Source of the DNA: Crocodylus rhombifer
Lineage: Eukaryota > Chordata > Crocodylia > Crocodylidae
NCBI GenBank assembly: GCA_038503035.1
Contig: JAVSML010020440.1
Span: 239,441 to 303,440 of the forward strand
Length of the DNA stretch: 64,000 bases
Direction of reading: 5' to 3'
Made by a program: the position numbers and the translations under genes. Below, piece by piece: positions 1 through 10,468 of the stretch; position 1 is the stretch's first letter; each line of letters opens with the position of its first letter. The notes under the pieces were generated by a model. That model did no database searches. It was not told the origin of the DNA and was given only the letters and a program-made list of their open reading frames with translations.

Positions 1-573
1 TAAAACTAGTCTACCGTAAGTCTACTGCCAGTACTTATAAGGTTTAGATTTTGATGGTGCAACAAAGAAAGAATGGATCTTAAGTTTCCTTAGGAAACGA
101 ATAAAATGACAATTTTGGGTACTATCAGTCAGGATTGAAAATACAATACTGAATCTTGTTTGAAAAAGATCCTAATATGAAATCAAAACAAAGCCAACAA
201 AGCCTAATCTAATGGAGAGAAAGTGCAGCAAGCCTATTGCAGGGGTTCAATTTGAATAATATCATAAGGAACAGAGTGAGGTTCCAAGGTTGCGCTCTAT
301 GACCAAGCAAGGTTGGAATAAAATTTATGGCCTAAGGAAGCATTTAATAATTGAGATTTCTATGAAATTGCCTTTGAGAACATTAGATTTCAGATACTTG
401 ACCCACAATAAACTTTTATGAAAGAAACTCAAAGCACTGTTCTACTATTTTAAAAATGGTTGTTAAATTACACACTGCGTTAGTCAGTTGTATTTACTGG
501 CTTCTCTTTTGGGGTCCACAAGTGTAATTATCATTTAATGTGGTGTTTATTTTATACTTGTTTCCTCCCAGAC
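1..573. other. AT-rich stretch, nothing recognised
   Basis: No open frame, repeat terminus or RNA-like box that I recognise. Base composition is AT-rich, like the other non-repeat spacers in the window. Confidence 0.5.
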
Positions 574-955
574 ATGGGTGACTGGTGCCCCCTGAGTCGG
601 GGTGGGGCACTTGCCCCTCCCCCCCAGCAGACAGTCTGCGACCAGGGGGAGGTCCCCCTGTGGCCAATCCCGCAGACAGGGGAAAGGTTTCCCCCATGGC
701 TGATCCTGATGATTCACAAGTGGCAGCAGCATACGGCTGGCACTTCCAAGCACACTGCTGGCACTTCTGGATGAGTGCAACTGGCCGCAGGGGGGCACTT
801 CTCTTGCTACCCCCACTTCCCAGATGGCAGTCTCGGGGGGCACCAGTGCTCTTTCTTGCCCCCCCCACCTAGGAATGCTGGCTGTTAGAGGGTGCACCAG
901 CATTCTCAGGGGGTGCATGTGCACCCCCGTGCACCCCCTATGCATTGCCACTGGT
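574..955 (+). repeat. GC-rich interspersed repeat, copy 1
   Basis: A GC-rich block begins with a core reading gactggtgccccctgagtc and ends with a motif rich in gtgcacccc followed by atgcattg. The same core recurs near 29785 and 41167, and both ends recur in opposite orientation at 57676-57945, so this is an interspersed repeat and not a local GC island. Short frames here have C- and P-rich translations with no domain. The family is not one I can name. Confidence 0.55.
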
Positions 956-1100
956 CCCAGAAGGAGAAATGTTTTTTCACTGGCCTGTCTCAGGTCCTCC
1001 TTTTGAAGCTGGCCCCCTGAGCATCCAAGAAAAACAGATACATGGGGCCTGAAGGAAGAAAACAAGCCAAAGGGTGAATGCCTCAGTGAGGCAGTTAATC

Positions 1101-1293
1101 CTCTAGTACAGTGCTTCCCAAACTTTTCATTAGCATGACCCCATTTATGGCCCTGTTTCCTCAGCATGACCCCATTTCCTCAGCCTGGTTCCTTACTCCC
1201 AACTCATAGTCCCCCATCCCTGCAACCTCATCTGCTGATGTTGTGACCCAATTTGGTGTCGCAACCTACAGTTTGGGAACCACTGCTCTAGAA
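1101..1293. mobile_element. Non-autonomous hAT DNA transposon with 8-bp TSD
   Basis: The element proper is 1109-1285 (177 bp). It starts cagtgcttcccaaac and ends gtttgggaaccactg, a near-perfect terminal inverted repeat of the hAT/Charlie type. The flanks are ctctagta (1101-1108) and ctctagaa (1286-1293), an 8-bp target duplication with one mismatch, as expected for hAT. It has no coding capacity and was mobilised in trans. Confidence 0.88.
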
Positions 1294-1479
1294 GGAAGGG
1301 AGCTAGGTTCTGGTCTGGAGCTCTGCTGTCAGTGAGGCAGAACCTTCCCCATTACACTGCCCTTCCTCCATTGTTTTCCAATGATAATTAAAATGCAAGG
1401 GGCAGAGGATCTGCTTCAAGTGACATGCTGGGGTGGGGGACGGGGGTCTGAATAATGTCTGATGTCTTCTGATGCTTAG

Positions 1480-1600
1480 AATACTGTGCTAGAAAGCCAA
1501 ATAGATATAGATTCAAACCCCTTAAAATCCAGATCCACAGCCTTCTGAGCAAGTGCCCCTAAGTATTCAGCTATCAAGACTATAGTTGGAGAAAGCCCTT
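1480..1600. repeat. Degenerate tRNA-like interspersed repeat
   Basis: Contains gattcaaacccc, which resembles a pol III B box, and 65 bases downstream a segment (gcaagtgcccctaagtattc) resembling the inverted A-box arm of the repeats at 14425-14560 and 14695-14850. I infer an old member of the same dyad-symmetric tRNA-like repeat family. It is too degenerate to be a functional tRNA gene. Confidence 0.4.
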
Positions 1601-2950
1601 CTCCTGACTTGCATTTGCAGGTATGTATGTGCATAGTTATCTACAAGCATGGAGTTATATGTCCAGGAAAAAAGGATCCCTACCTGCATGTACATGTCAA
1701 AAGTGCCACTTATGTAGCTAAAAAAAATGCTACTTCAATGACCAAAGGGGAACAGGAATTTCACCCCAGATGGTTGCTTAATTTTTCTCCCTGTACAGAA
1801 CCCTGATCAGAAAAGTCTGTCTGTGCAGAAGTTAGTCAATTTTCTTCTTCTTTCAAGCCAATATTATTGCAGCCATGATCCTGGAGAGAGGTTGTGGGAG
1901 TATGTTTAAGAACAAATGGTAATGATCGAAATTTGGAAAAGAAGAGGTCTGTCTTCCATCTGCAAAGCATAAGGAGTGCCTGAGGATGGTAGAGGGAGAA
2001 TGCTTTGAAGACAAGACTCCACTGGGAACTGGCTTAGATGTTTCAGACAAGGCCATGTTCTGCTTGTCCACACTTCTCTGAGCTAGAAAGAGGTTGGGGA
2101 TTAAGCTGCAATGCTCTGATTTGATCTAGGCAGTGAAATACTTCATTTAAGTTGTGGCCTTTGTGAGTTTCTGAGACTGGAAATGGAGCACAGCTGTTCC
2201 TGAAATTCTTGCACATCTCTGTAGTGCAGCCATTTTGGACAATATAAAGTGATGGCATTCAGTCAAAGACTTTTTCTTGCAAATTATTATCACTGGGCTT
2301 TTTCTTGCCAATTAAAAGAGCCTGGTACCAACTGATGGTTTAACTTCAGTTACAGCTGGTTGGGAAGCAGGCAGGTAGCTCTAAGGCAAAGGAGGACAGC
2401 TACAGAACTTTTAGCCAATGCTTTCTGAAAAATAGCCTCCTGTTGTATTTCACGCGCTGCTTCAGCTTGCCCTATGACCTACATCCCTTTCCATGGTGTT
2501 AAGCCTATATCCTTTTCTTGGCAAGAGCCAAGGTTATAAATCAGTTTTTCTGAAGCCTCTCAATAAGATCACCTTTCCACAAGGATTTCCACCCTGTCAC
2601 TAAGATAGCTGGGAACTGATTTGTATAGGAGTCTTATTTCAAGGACCAAAACCCCATACAGCCGCATGAAACAGATATGAATTACACTTTTCTTCACCCA
2701 TGGAGAAGCCCTTAAGCCAAGAAACTTTTATCCTGAGAGGGACTGCACTTGCAATACTGTCCATTCACTTTTGCATTGCTTATGAAAGCATGTGGGAGCA
2801 CTTAGAGTGTCATATGACACTTCCTATTTATTTTTTTATATATCATAAATGAAGGGAACTTCAGGAGGCAGAGTAGTACCCTGCTGTCAATGACTGACCC
2901 AGCTTGTGAGGAGACTGAAATGCCCACTGCAGTGGATCTGTGGACCTCAG
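1601..2950. other. No recognised feature
   Basis: Several open frames of 65-72 codons occur on both strands, but none shows a domain, codon bias or a homologue that I recognise. I take them as chance frames. Confidence 0.5.
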
Positions 2951-2953
2951 CAT

Positions 2954-3170
2954 CAGTAATGTAACTAGAAGGGTAAGCAAGGCACCAGCCCCAGACAACA
3001 ACTATAAGGGGGTGCCAGAATGGCCTCCTAGGGCTCTTTACCACAGTGGAGGAAGCCATGCACTGCCCTGTTATTGGAGCTTGGTGTCACATCCCTGTAC
3101 CCAGAAATGCATCTAGGGGGGTCAGGGGTGAGTGGAATGGTTTTTCTCACAGCAGATGCAGCCCTGCAAC
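2954..3170. repeat. Fragments of cagtggcgta-type hAT ends
   Basis: Two motifs, cagtaatgtaactagaagg near 2956 and cagaaatgcatctaggggg near 3100, resemble the left terminus (consensus cagtggcgtagctagg) of the hAT family whose complete copies lie at 3171-3455 and 13191-13475. No matching right ends are visible, so these are solo termini or internally deleted relics. Confidence 0.4.
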
Positions 3171-3455
3171 CAGTAGCATATCTGGGGTGGGGAGAGGGAG
3201 AAATTAGGACCCCAGAGGCAGCTCCCAGGGAACTTGCACCATGCAGCTGCAGCCGCTGCACTCTCCCTTCATGGCTGCTGCCTGAGCTGTTTGCACAGGG
3301 AAGGCAGCTACAATTACTACTACTGCCACAGCTGCCTTCCCTGTGCAGAGAGTCCAGGAAGGTAAGACTTCCTTTCCTCCCCACCCTATCTTTACACTGG
3401 TCATCACACTCACCCTTTACTTCCCTGGGCATTAAATGAGCTTGCTATGCCTCTG
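3171..3455. mobile_element. Non-autonomous hAT element (cagtagcatatc family)
   Basis: Left end cagtagcatatctgg and right end cttgctatgcctctg are imperfect inverted repeats. The length, 285 bp, equals that of the copy at 13191-13475, and both have GC-rich interiors. The flanking octamers (cctgcaac and cttagcat) do not match, so the target duplication has decayed or one end is misplaced. The family call rests on the termini and the length. Confidence 0.5.
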
Positions 3456-3589
3456 CTTAGCATGAAAAAAGATTTTCCTTCCTCAAGAGGTTCCAAGAAA
3501 AAGTCATTGATGTCTGCATGGGCCTGAGATACCAGTCATATAGATTATTTAAACAGGAGAATAGCTGAGGTGCAGAAATAAGTGAAATT

Positions 3590-4797
3590 TTGCCTTCTAC
3601 AATCGGGTCACAAAATCATTAGATGCAGGTATCACCGTGGATGTAGTCTTTCTGGACTTCAGGGAGGCCTTTGACACTGTCTCCCACCCCATTTTCATTA
3701 AAAAGCTGGGCGACTGTGGCATTGATGCCTACACAGTCAGATGGGTCGCAAATTGGCTGAGGGGCCGCACTCAGAGAGTGGTGGGGGATGGGTCATATTT
3801 GACCTGGAGGGATGTGAGCAGTGGAGTCCCCCAGGGCTCGGTCCTCGGGCCCGCACTGTTCAATTTATTTATTAGCAACTTGGATGAGGGGGTGAAAAGC
3901 ACCCTGTTTAAATTCGCAGGCAACACCAAGATTTGGGGTGAGGTGGGCTAGAAGGGAGGGACAGGATACAGCTGGGCCTGGACATGTTACAGGGGTGGGA
4001 AAATGAAAATAGGATGGGATTCAATACTGACAAGTGCAGGGTGCTGCACTTGGGCAGTAAGAACCAGCAGCATACCTATAGGCTGGGGAACTCCCTTCTA
4101 GTCAGCACAGAGGCAGAAAAGGATCTTGGTGCCATTATTGATTCCAAAATGAACATGGGCCACCAATGTGGGGAGGCAGTCAGGAAGGCCAACCGCACCT
4201 TGTCATGCATCCACAGATGCATCTCGAGCAGGTCCAAAGAGGTGATCCTCCCCCTCTATGCAACACCGGTCAGGCTGCAGTTGGAGTACTGTGTCCAGTT
4301 CTGGACGCCACACTTCAGGAAGGATGTGGACAACATGGAGAGGGTCCAGAGGAGGGCCACTTGCATGATCTGGGGACAGCAGGGCAGACCCTATGAGGAG
4401 AGGCTACAGGTCCTTAACCTGTTCAGCCTTCACAAGAGAAGGCTGAGAGGGGACCTGGTGGCCATCTATAAACTTACTAGGCGGGGCCAGTGGGGAATAG
4501 GAGAGACCTTGTTCCCCTGAGCGCCTCCCAGAGTAACAAGGAATAACGGCCATAAGTTGTTTGAAAGTAGGTTCAGACTAGACATTAGAAGACACTACTT
4601 CACAGTCAGGGTGGCCAGGATCTGGAACCAACTTCCAAGGGAAGTAGTGCTGGCTTCTACCTTGGGGGTCTTTAAAAAGTGGCTTGACGATTACCTAGCT
4701 GGGGTCATTTGAGCCCAGTTTTCTCTCCTGCCTAGGGCAGGGGGTCAGACTAGAAGATCTGCAAGGTCCCTTCTGACCCTATATCTATGACTCTATT
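3590..4797 (+). mobile_element. CR1 LINE, 5'-truncated, 3' half
   Basis: This covers the second half of the CR1 reverse transcriptase through the 3' end. Two frames in different phases, 3637-3951 and 3984-4520, carry VFLDFREAFDTVSH, then SGVPQGSVLGPALFN, and the thumb/C-terminal segment with YCVQFWTPHF. The catalytic FADD box has decayed to FAGN in the first frame. A later segment (ending with gaagtagtgctggc, near 4650) encodes the conserved C-terminal tail. The element ends with atatctatgactctat, a CR1-type 3' terminal repeat. It is 5'-truncated, as is usual for CR1, and not functional. Confidence 0.92.
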
Positions 4798-5850
4798 TAT
4801 CCATGAAATTATTACTTAGCTTTCATTACCACTAATGTGGTGCCAGAAGTGGATCCAGAAAAAGGGCAAGGAGCATGCAGCTTCCACTCTGACAGTGTTG
4901 CACATGCGGAATGAGCTCTTAGCTCACTTCCCAGTCAACACAGTCTCCATGTAATCAATGAGCTGTAAACTTACCAGCTGATCCAGGTGGAGTCTGGCTA
5001 GAGCCCAGGGTGGTAAAGGCTACTGCTATTTGCCTTTCCCTTCCTTCCTTGTCCCCATTGAATTCAGCAGCAGAAGAAAGGACGTGGCAACAGCAGCAGT
5101 CATCCCCTGGGCTCTGGAGCCACTCAAAAGCAGGGGCTCTGGCCAGGCCCTACACCAAGAGCGCATGTGCAGCACAACTGCACAACTGGGGGGGGGGAAG
5201 GTGTGATCGTGCTGCCACACCCCATTTGGATCCATCCCTGTGTCATGCTAAATGTTACTCCATGGCCTAGGTAATACTCTTTCAAATCCATAGTAGCTTC
5301 ATAATTCAGTCTTTTTATTGGGAGAGTGCCTGGAGAAAGGTAATTTGCCTTCTCTTGCTTATTTCCCAAAAAACTGAGAAAAGGGTTAAATCCATTTTAA
5401 AAGCCTCTACCCAATCCACTTCAATTTGCAAAATTAATGGAAACATGCCATATTTTAAAAGGTAAGCAGAAAAAAAAGAAAAGAAAAAATACAAATGCTA
5501 AAAATAAATTGCTAAAAGAGAAACATTCCTGTAATTTTAGGTTTAAAATATGAGCCTGAGTAATCAAGGAAAGTATTTTTACTGCCCTGTCAATATTTTT
5601 CCTGGAAGCTTTGGTAAATAGACTTTCTTTAGATCTGTAGTGTGCGTGCCTAATGGTCTTAGGTGTCTCTTACCACAGAAAACTTTATCCTTAAGAAATA
5701 CAGTAAACAGGAACTCTGTGGTTACGTAGTTCCTGAGAGAAAAAAAAAAAAAGAAACATGTTCACTGCCATGACACACAGACAATTTATACTGACTTAAG
5801 AAGAAGCTGTTCTCTTCTAGCTGAATCTTTCTTGCCAGCCTTTGTTTCCA
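4798..5850. other. No recognised feature; GC-rich patch at about 5010-5250
   Basis: A 240-bp GC-richer patch (gggggggggg run at 5189) resembles the interiors of the hAT elements, but I see no termini. The rest is AT-rich with A-runs, for example at 5740. Confidence 0.4.
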
Positions 5851-5874
5851 AAGAAAGAAAGAAAGAAGGAAAGA
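5851..5874. repeat. (GAAA)n microsatellite at 3' edge of Tx1-like LINE
   Basis: About six GAAA/GGAA units. On the minus strand this reads (CTTT)n and lies directly downstream of the Tx1-like element's 3' UTR. A matching tract lies at the element's other edge (12036-12062). Confidence 0.9.
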
Positions 5875-6198
5875 CTTTTGACTTTTAAGAGACATTTATT
5901 CTGGGGAGGGTGACAAATGGGGAGCAGTAGAGATCATGTACAGGTTGGTCCAAGAATCTGGGCCTTGAGGACAAGGCCTGGGCTCATGGCCTGCAAGGCC
6001 TGCCTGCACACTCTAAACAAAACAAAAAAACCCAAAAAACCAAAGAACAAAACAAGTATGTACATATATACATATATACAGTTCTTGCCAGTGGGGATGC
6101 CCAGGGGAGCCTCAGGACATCAGGGGTCAGCCCACCTGGACAAAGCCCGAGGTCTCAGCTCACTGGATGCACCTCTGCACATTGAGCACCTGGTAGTG

Positions 6199-7368
6199 TC
6201 ACAAGGCAAGGAGCATGCATCCTGCCTCGACTCGGCACAGTGCCCCCTTGACGGCCCAGCGTTCCTCAAAGGCGGACACTGTCCACTGGAGGACTGCATT
6301 CTCAAATTCAAGTGAGAGGCGGGCCTGCACCAGCAGGTGGAAGAGCTGCAGGGCATCATCCATCCCAGTGAGCCAGTTTCGCTGGCTCTTCAGGGTGGCC
6401 ATCTTGGCCTGGCCCACCAGGAAGTTGGCCAGGCTGACTGCAGCCCACTTGGCTGTCCGGTACAGGAAGGAGTAGATGTAGGCGTCCTCTGAGAAGTCCT
6501 GGCCCAGTGCCCAAAGCAGCGCCCTGAGGGCGGAAAACAGCGGCCGCAGCTGGGGGCAGTCAAGGAAGACATGGAAAACATCCACTTCCAGCACCCCCGG
6601 GCAGAAGGGGCAAGCCGCCGAGGCCACCAGGTCCAGGTGGCACACAAAGGTGCCAGTGGCCAGGATGCCATGCACCAATCTCCACTGGAGGTCACCAGTC
6701 TTCTTGGCAGTGGGCACCTTGTACAGTGTGCGCCATGCTGGGGTCCCGGGCCATGCTAGGCACCACCGCCACATGGTGTCAGGGCGGCAGGCCAGCACCT
6801 GGGCATGCTGGATTCGCACCACCCATGTGTAGAGTCCCTTCCGGGGCAGTGTGCCAAAGGGGCGGCCCATATTGCTGCTGTGGGGCACAGGGAGCCTAAG
6901 CAGTGTGTTAGGCCGGTCATCCAGCTCACTGGCCACCGCTGGGATGACCGGCAGTGGTGGGAAGGCATCATCTGAAGTGTCCGTGGTGGGGAGGGCCTGG
7001 AGAGCCTGGAGGTAGCCTTCTAGGGTGGTCACTGCTTCTGTTAGAAGGGTGGCCCTAACAGCCAGCAGAAGCCGGCCCGCAGTGCACACCAAGCACAGTG
7101 AGATCCGGGCAGCCAGGGATTCAGGTGACAGCCAGCCAACTGAGCAAGGTCCAGGAGGTGCCCCAGCTGGGTGGTGCGTGCCTCGATGAGAGCAGCCATG
7201 AGGCTGGCAGAGGCCAGACTCAGCATGACATGCTGCAGGTCCTGGTTGTGGACCAGGGGCTCCTTGAGCAGTTGTGGGAAATGCAGGCACCTGGATTGGG
7301 ACAGAGATGAAAGGCAGCCCACCAGGCCCACACCATGCTGCAGTAGAACAGGGAAAGGACTGCCCCAT
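6199..7368 (-). pseudogene. Tx1-like ORF2 C-terminal domain
   Basis: A 389-codon open segment. The distinctive part begins at about residue 190 with WRRL-type and LQWRLVHGILATG sequence, followed by CPFCPGVLEVDVFHVFLDC, a CxxC...HxxxxC zinc-knuckle arrangement typical of the Tx1/L1 group ORF2 C terminus, then NFLVGQAKMA and a terminal FEERWAVKGALC. The first ~100 codons are probably out of the ancestral frame, because another frame upstream (7220-7423) carries DFDWELFMLDLTFLNGAVLS. The start codon shown by the frame is therefore not a biological start. Confidence 0.8.
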
Positions 7369-7624
7369 TCAGGAAGGTGAGGTCCAGCATAAAGAGCTCC
7401 CAGTCAAAATCAAGGCACCCCACTCAGTGCAGGAACGAGCATGCCAGCTGCCGTCACGGGAGGTGGCCCTCGGCATACAGAAGCTCCTGGAGGACTTGCA
7501 GGTGGTAGGCAGCCACCCTGCTGGCCAGGTCGATCAGGCCCTGTCCCCCCTCAGTGGTGGGCAGGTAAAGGGCAACTCGCGGGAGCCAATGGCGTCCGTC
7601 CCAGAGGAAGTCCACTAGGAGTCG

Positions 7625-8182
7625 CTACAGTTTTTCAAGTAGCTCCAGCGGAGGGTCCAGCACAGTGCAGCGGTGCCACAGGGTTGCCGCCACCAGGTTG
7701 TGGGTGTTGAGGACCCAGCCGCAGCAGGAGAGGGTGAGCAAGTGCCAGCACCAGCGCTGCAGCAGGGCCTCCACTCCCTCCATCAGGTCCTCCCAGTTGC
7801 AGGCTGCAAAGGCCAGCAGCCCCTGGAACACTCCCAGGGCCTTGAGGCCTTCCCAGTGCCAGGCGAGGCCTCCCAGCAAGTCTGGAGGTGGTTTCCCAGC
7901 CCACATCCCAAGCAGGAGCGTGTCACTCTTGCCCCAGTTAATGCGGCCTGACGCGGTGAGCTCATAGGTGCATTGGCAGACCACCAGGGCCCGCACATCC
8001 TCCTGGCTGCCCAGGAAGACAGTCACGTCATCCACATACACCGTCAGCCAAATCGGGAGGCCAGTGGTCGGGCATGGTGCTGCTGGCAGGGCTAAGCCGG
8101 TCAGGCAACGTCGTAGAGCGTGCAGCAGCGGTTCAATGGCCAGAGCATACAGCATGCCTGAGAAGGGGCAGCTCTGGCATAT
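7625..8182 (-). pseudogene. Tx1-like reverse transcriptase, YVDD segment
   Basis: A readable frame resumes right after the CR1 junction with ICQSCPFSGMLYALAIEPLL, the conserved RT segment that normally reads RQGCPLSGMLYALAIEP. About 40 residues later comes VYVDDVTVF, the catalytic YxDD box. The frame runs to a TAG at about 7623 just after LLEKL, beyond which RLLVDFLWDGRHWLPR continues in phase, so a single stop breaks it there. It is the direct continuation of the frame that ends upstream at 10516. Confidence 0.82.
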
Positions 8183-8189
8183 GCCGTGA

Positions 8190-10449
8190 TTTCATAGATT
8201 TCATAGACATCAGGGTTGGAAGGGACCTCGGGAGATCATCGAATCCAGCCCCCTGCCCAAAGGGCAGGAAGTCAGCTGGGGTCATAGGATCCCAGCAAGA
8301 TAAGCATCCAATTTACTCTTGAAGGCGTTCAATGTAGGTGCTTGAACCACCTCCGCTGGCAGACTGTTCCAGACCTTGCGGGCTCAGACAGTAAAGAAAT
8401 TCTTCCTTATGTCCAGCCTGAAATTGTCTTGCAGGAGTTTGTGACCGTTCGACCTCGTCATCCCTTGGGGCGCTCTGGTGAACAAACATTCCCCCAGATC
8501 CTGGTGGTCACCCCTGATAAACTTATAGGTGGCCATCAGATCACCCCTGAGCCTGCGCTTTTCCAGGCTAAAGAGTCCCATGTCTCTCAGCCTCTCATCG
8601 TAAGATCTGTTTTCCTGACCTCTGATCATGCGCGTGGCTCTCCTCTGGACTCTCTCAAGCTTCTCCACATCCTTTTTGAATTCTGGAGCCCAAAACTGGA
8701 CACAGTACTCCAGCTGCAGCCTCACCAAGGCCGAGTACAAGGGGAGAATGACATCCCGGGATTTGCTCGAGAAGCATCTATGGATGCAAGCCAGCGTTTT
8801 GGTCGCTTTACTAGCCGCAGCATCGCATTGGAGGCTCATGTTCATCTTGTGGTCAATGATGACCCCCAAGTCTCTTTCTTCTGTAGTGCTATCCAACGTA
8901 GCACTGCCGAGCCTATAAGGATGCTGCAGGTTTTTCCTCCCAAGGTGGAGAACCTTGCATTTTTCAGTGTTAAACACCTTCAGGTTCTCGTCCGCCCATT
9001 TGCTGAGCTTGTCCAGGTCAGCCTGGATCACCCGCCTATCTTCTGGTGTGGATGCTTTGCCCCAAAGTTTGGTGTCATCGGCAAACTTGGCCAGTCCACT
9101 CCTAACTCCAGTGTCCACAGCATTAATGAAGATGTTGAACAGGATGGGTCCAAGGACAGAGCCTTGAGGGACCCCTCTGGTCACAGGGCACCACGATGAG
9201 TGACTGCCATCAAATACAACCCTCTGGGTCCGACCACAGAGCCAATTTCCCAGCCAGCGGATCGTGGTGGAGCCAAGGCCACAACTGGGCAGTTTGGCCA
9301 AGAGGTGATCATGGGATACCAGATCAAAAGCTTTTTTGAAGTCAAGATATATGACATCAATCTCTTCTCCCTTGTCCAGATGATAAGTCACCTGGTCATA
9401 GAAGGAAATGAGATTGGTCAAACAAGACCTACCTGCAACAAACCCGTGCTGGCTATCCCTTAGGATGTTAGCCTGGGCCAGTCCATCAAGGATGGCCTCC
9501 TTAATAAACTTTTCCAAGATCTTCCCCAGGATAGAAGTCAGGCTAATGGGCCTGTAGTTAGCCGGATCCACTCTCCTCCCTTTCTTGAAGATCAGCACCA
9601 CATTGGCCTTCTTCCAGTCTTCAGGCACTACACCAGAGCACCAGGAGTTTTCAAAGATCCATGCCAGGGGCTGGGCTATGATGCTCGCCAGCTCCTTGAG
9701 TACCCTGGGGTGCAGATTGTCAGGGCCAGCTGACTTGAAGGCATCCAGCTTCTCAAGATGTTCCTTCATGAGGTCAGCATTGATGGAGGGTAGGGGATCC
9801 CCATCACCCAGATCTCCCTGTCCCATAGCAGGCATGGGCGTCCCATGGGACTGATGAAAGACTGACGCAAAGTACCTATTTAATTGGTTGGCTTTTTCCT
9901 GGGCGTCAGTTGCCAGTTGCCCCATCTGGTTTAGCAGGGGTCCAACATTGCCCTTGCTTTTCCTCCAGCTCCCCACATATCTGAAAAAGGACTTTTTGTT
10001 GTCCTTGATGCTTGAAGCTAGTTGGAGTTCAATTGCAGCCTTGGCTTTCCTGGTTTGCTCCCTGCAGGACCGGACCAGTGCAGAATAATTCTCCTTGGAG
10101 GTGAATCCCATCCTCCATCCTTTGTAGGCTTTCCTTTTTAGCCATAGGAGGTCCGCTAGGTCCCTGGAGAGCCAGGAGGGCTGCTGTGCCTTCTTGCTCC
10201 CTTTCCTCCGTGTTGGAATAGATTTGGCTTGTGCATTGAGGATCGCTTCCTTGAGAAGCAACCACTCTTCTTGAACTCCCATCTCCCTGGGGTCATGGTC
10301 CCTAAGGGCCTGACCGACAAGTCTCTTGAGCTTGTCAAAGTCGGCTTTTCTGAAGTCAAGGACTTCTGTGTTGCTGACTGACTTGCCAGCTTTACGGCGG
10401 ATGGTGAAGGTGATCAGCTCATGGTCGCTGTCACCCAGCTTCTGGGATG
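8190..10449 (-). mobile_element. CR1 LINE nested in the Tx1-like element
   Basis: The 3' end on the minus strand reads gtctatgaaatctatgaaatc, a tandem CR1-type terminal repeat, immediately followed by Tx1 sequence. The 5' end lies within the endonuclease domain at LGDSDHELITF (about 10447), so the copy is 5'-truncated to about 2.26 kb. Tx1 coding sequence continues on both sides (…PFPV upstream, ICQSCPF downstream). This proves insertion into an existing Tx1 copy and makes this CR1 the younger of the two. No clear target duplication is visible. Confidence 0.93.
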
Positions 10450-10468
10450 CACTGGGAATGGGGAGCAC
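8384..10468 (-). CDS. CR1 ORF2, endonuclease C-terminus plus full reverse transcriptase, open
   Basis: An uninterrupted frame of about 690 codons in a LINE fragment. The first ~9 codons are read-through from Tx1 sequence and the GTG start is arbitrary. Residues 11-20 contain the endonuclease SDH motif. The linker spans about 40-230, and the RT follows with NYRPISLTSILGKILEK (304-320), VIYLDFKKAFD (372-382), RGVPQGSVLGP (431-441) and catalytic FADD at 462-465. It ends RLDIRKNFFTV at a TGA, about 35 codons before the usual CR1 end; the missing tail is readable just beyond. Mutation load is low compared with the other CR1 copies here. It lacks ORF1 and most of the endonuclease, so it is probably not active alone. 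Confidence 0.9.
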   Translation of the reverse strand: MLPIPSASQKLGDSDHELITFTIRRKAGKSVSNTEVLDFRKADFDKLKRLVGQALRDHDPREMGVQEEWLLLKEAILNAQAKSIPTRRKGSKKAQQPSWLSRDLADLLWLKRKAYKGWRMGFTSKENYSALVRSCREQTRKAKAAIELQLASSIKDNKKSFFRYVGSWRKSKGNVGPLLNQMGQLATDAQEKANQLNRYFASVFHQSHGTPMPAMGQGDLGDGDPLPSINADLMKEHLEKLDAFKSAGPDNLHPRVLKELASIIAQPLAWIFENSWCSGVVPEDWKKANVVLIFKKGRRVDPANYRPISLTSILGKILEKFIKEAILDGLAQANILRDSQHGFVAGRSCLTNLISFYDQVTYHLDKGEEIDVIYLDFKKAFDLVSHDHLLAKLPSCGLGSTTIRWLGNWLCGRTQRVVFDGSHSSWCPVTRGVPQGSVLGPILFNIFINAVDTGVRSGLAKFADDTKLWGKASTPEDRRVIQADLDKLSKWADENLKVFNTEKCKVLHLGRKNLQHPYRLGSATLDSTTEERDLGVIIDHKMNMSLQCDAAASKATKTLACIHRCFSSKSRDVILPLYSALVRLQLEYCVQFWAPEFKKDVEKLERVQRRATRMIRGQENRSYDERLRDMGLFSLEKRRLRGDLMATYKFIRGDHQDLGECLFTRAPQGMTRSNGHKLLQDNFRLDIRKNFFTV

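Larger units (their letters stand above)
5875..8189 (-). mobile_element. Tx1-clade LINE, 3' part (RT catalytic region to 3' UTR)
   Basis: This is the downstream portion of a Tx1-like non-LTR retrotransposon whose upstream part is 10450-12035; a CR1 insertion separates them. It encodes the RT region with the YVDD catalytic box, the C-terminal domain with a CPFC...H....C zinc-knuckle pattern, and a ~320-bp 3' UTR containing T/G-rich and TATATGTATA-like sequence. Only a few stops and frame changes interrupt the frame, for example a TAG near 7624, so the copy is moderately old. It lacks a 5' half and cannot be autonomous. Confidence 0.85.

Noticed and set aside
8342..9199. 285-codon plus-strand frame
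   Set aside because: It is the antisense shadow of the CR1 reverse transcriptase on the minus strand.
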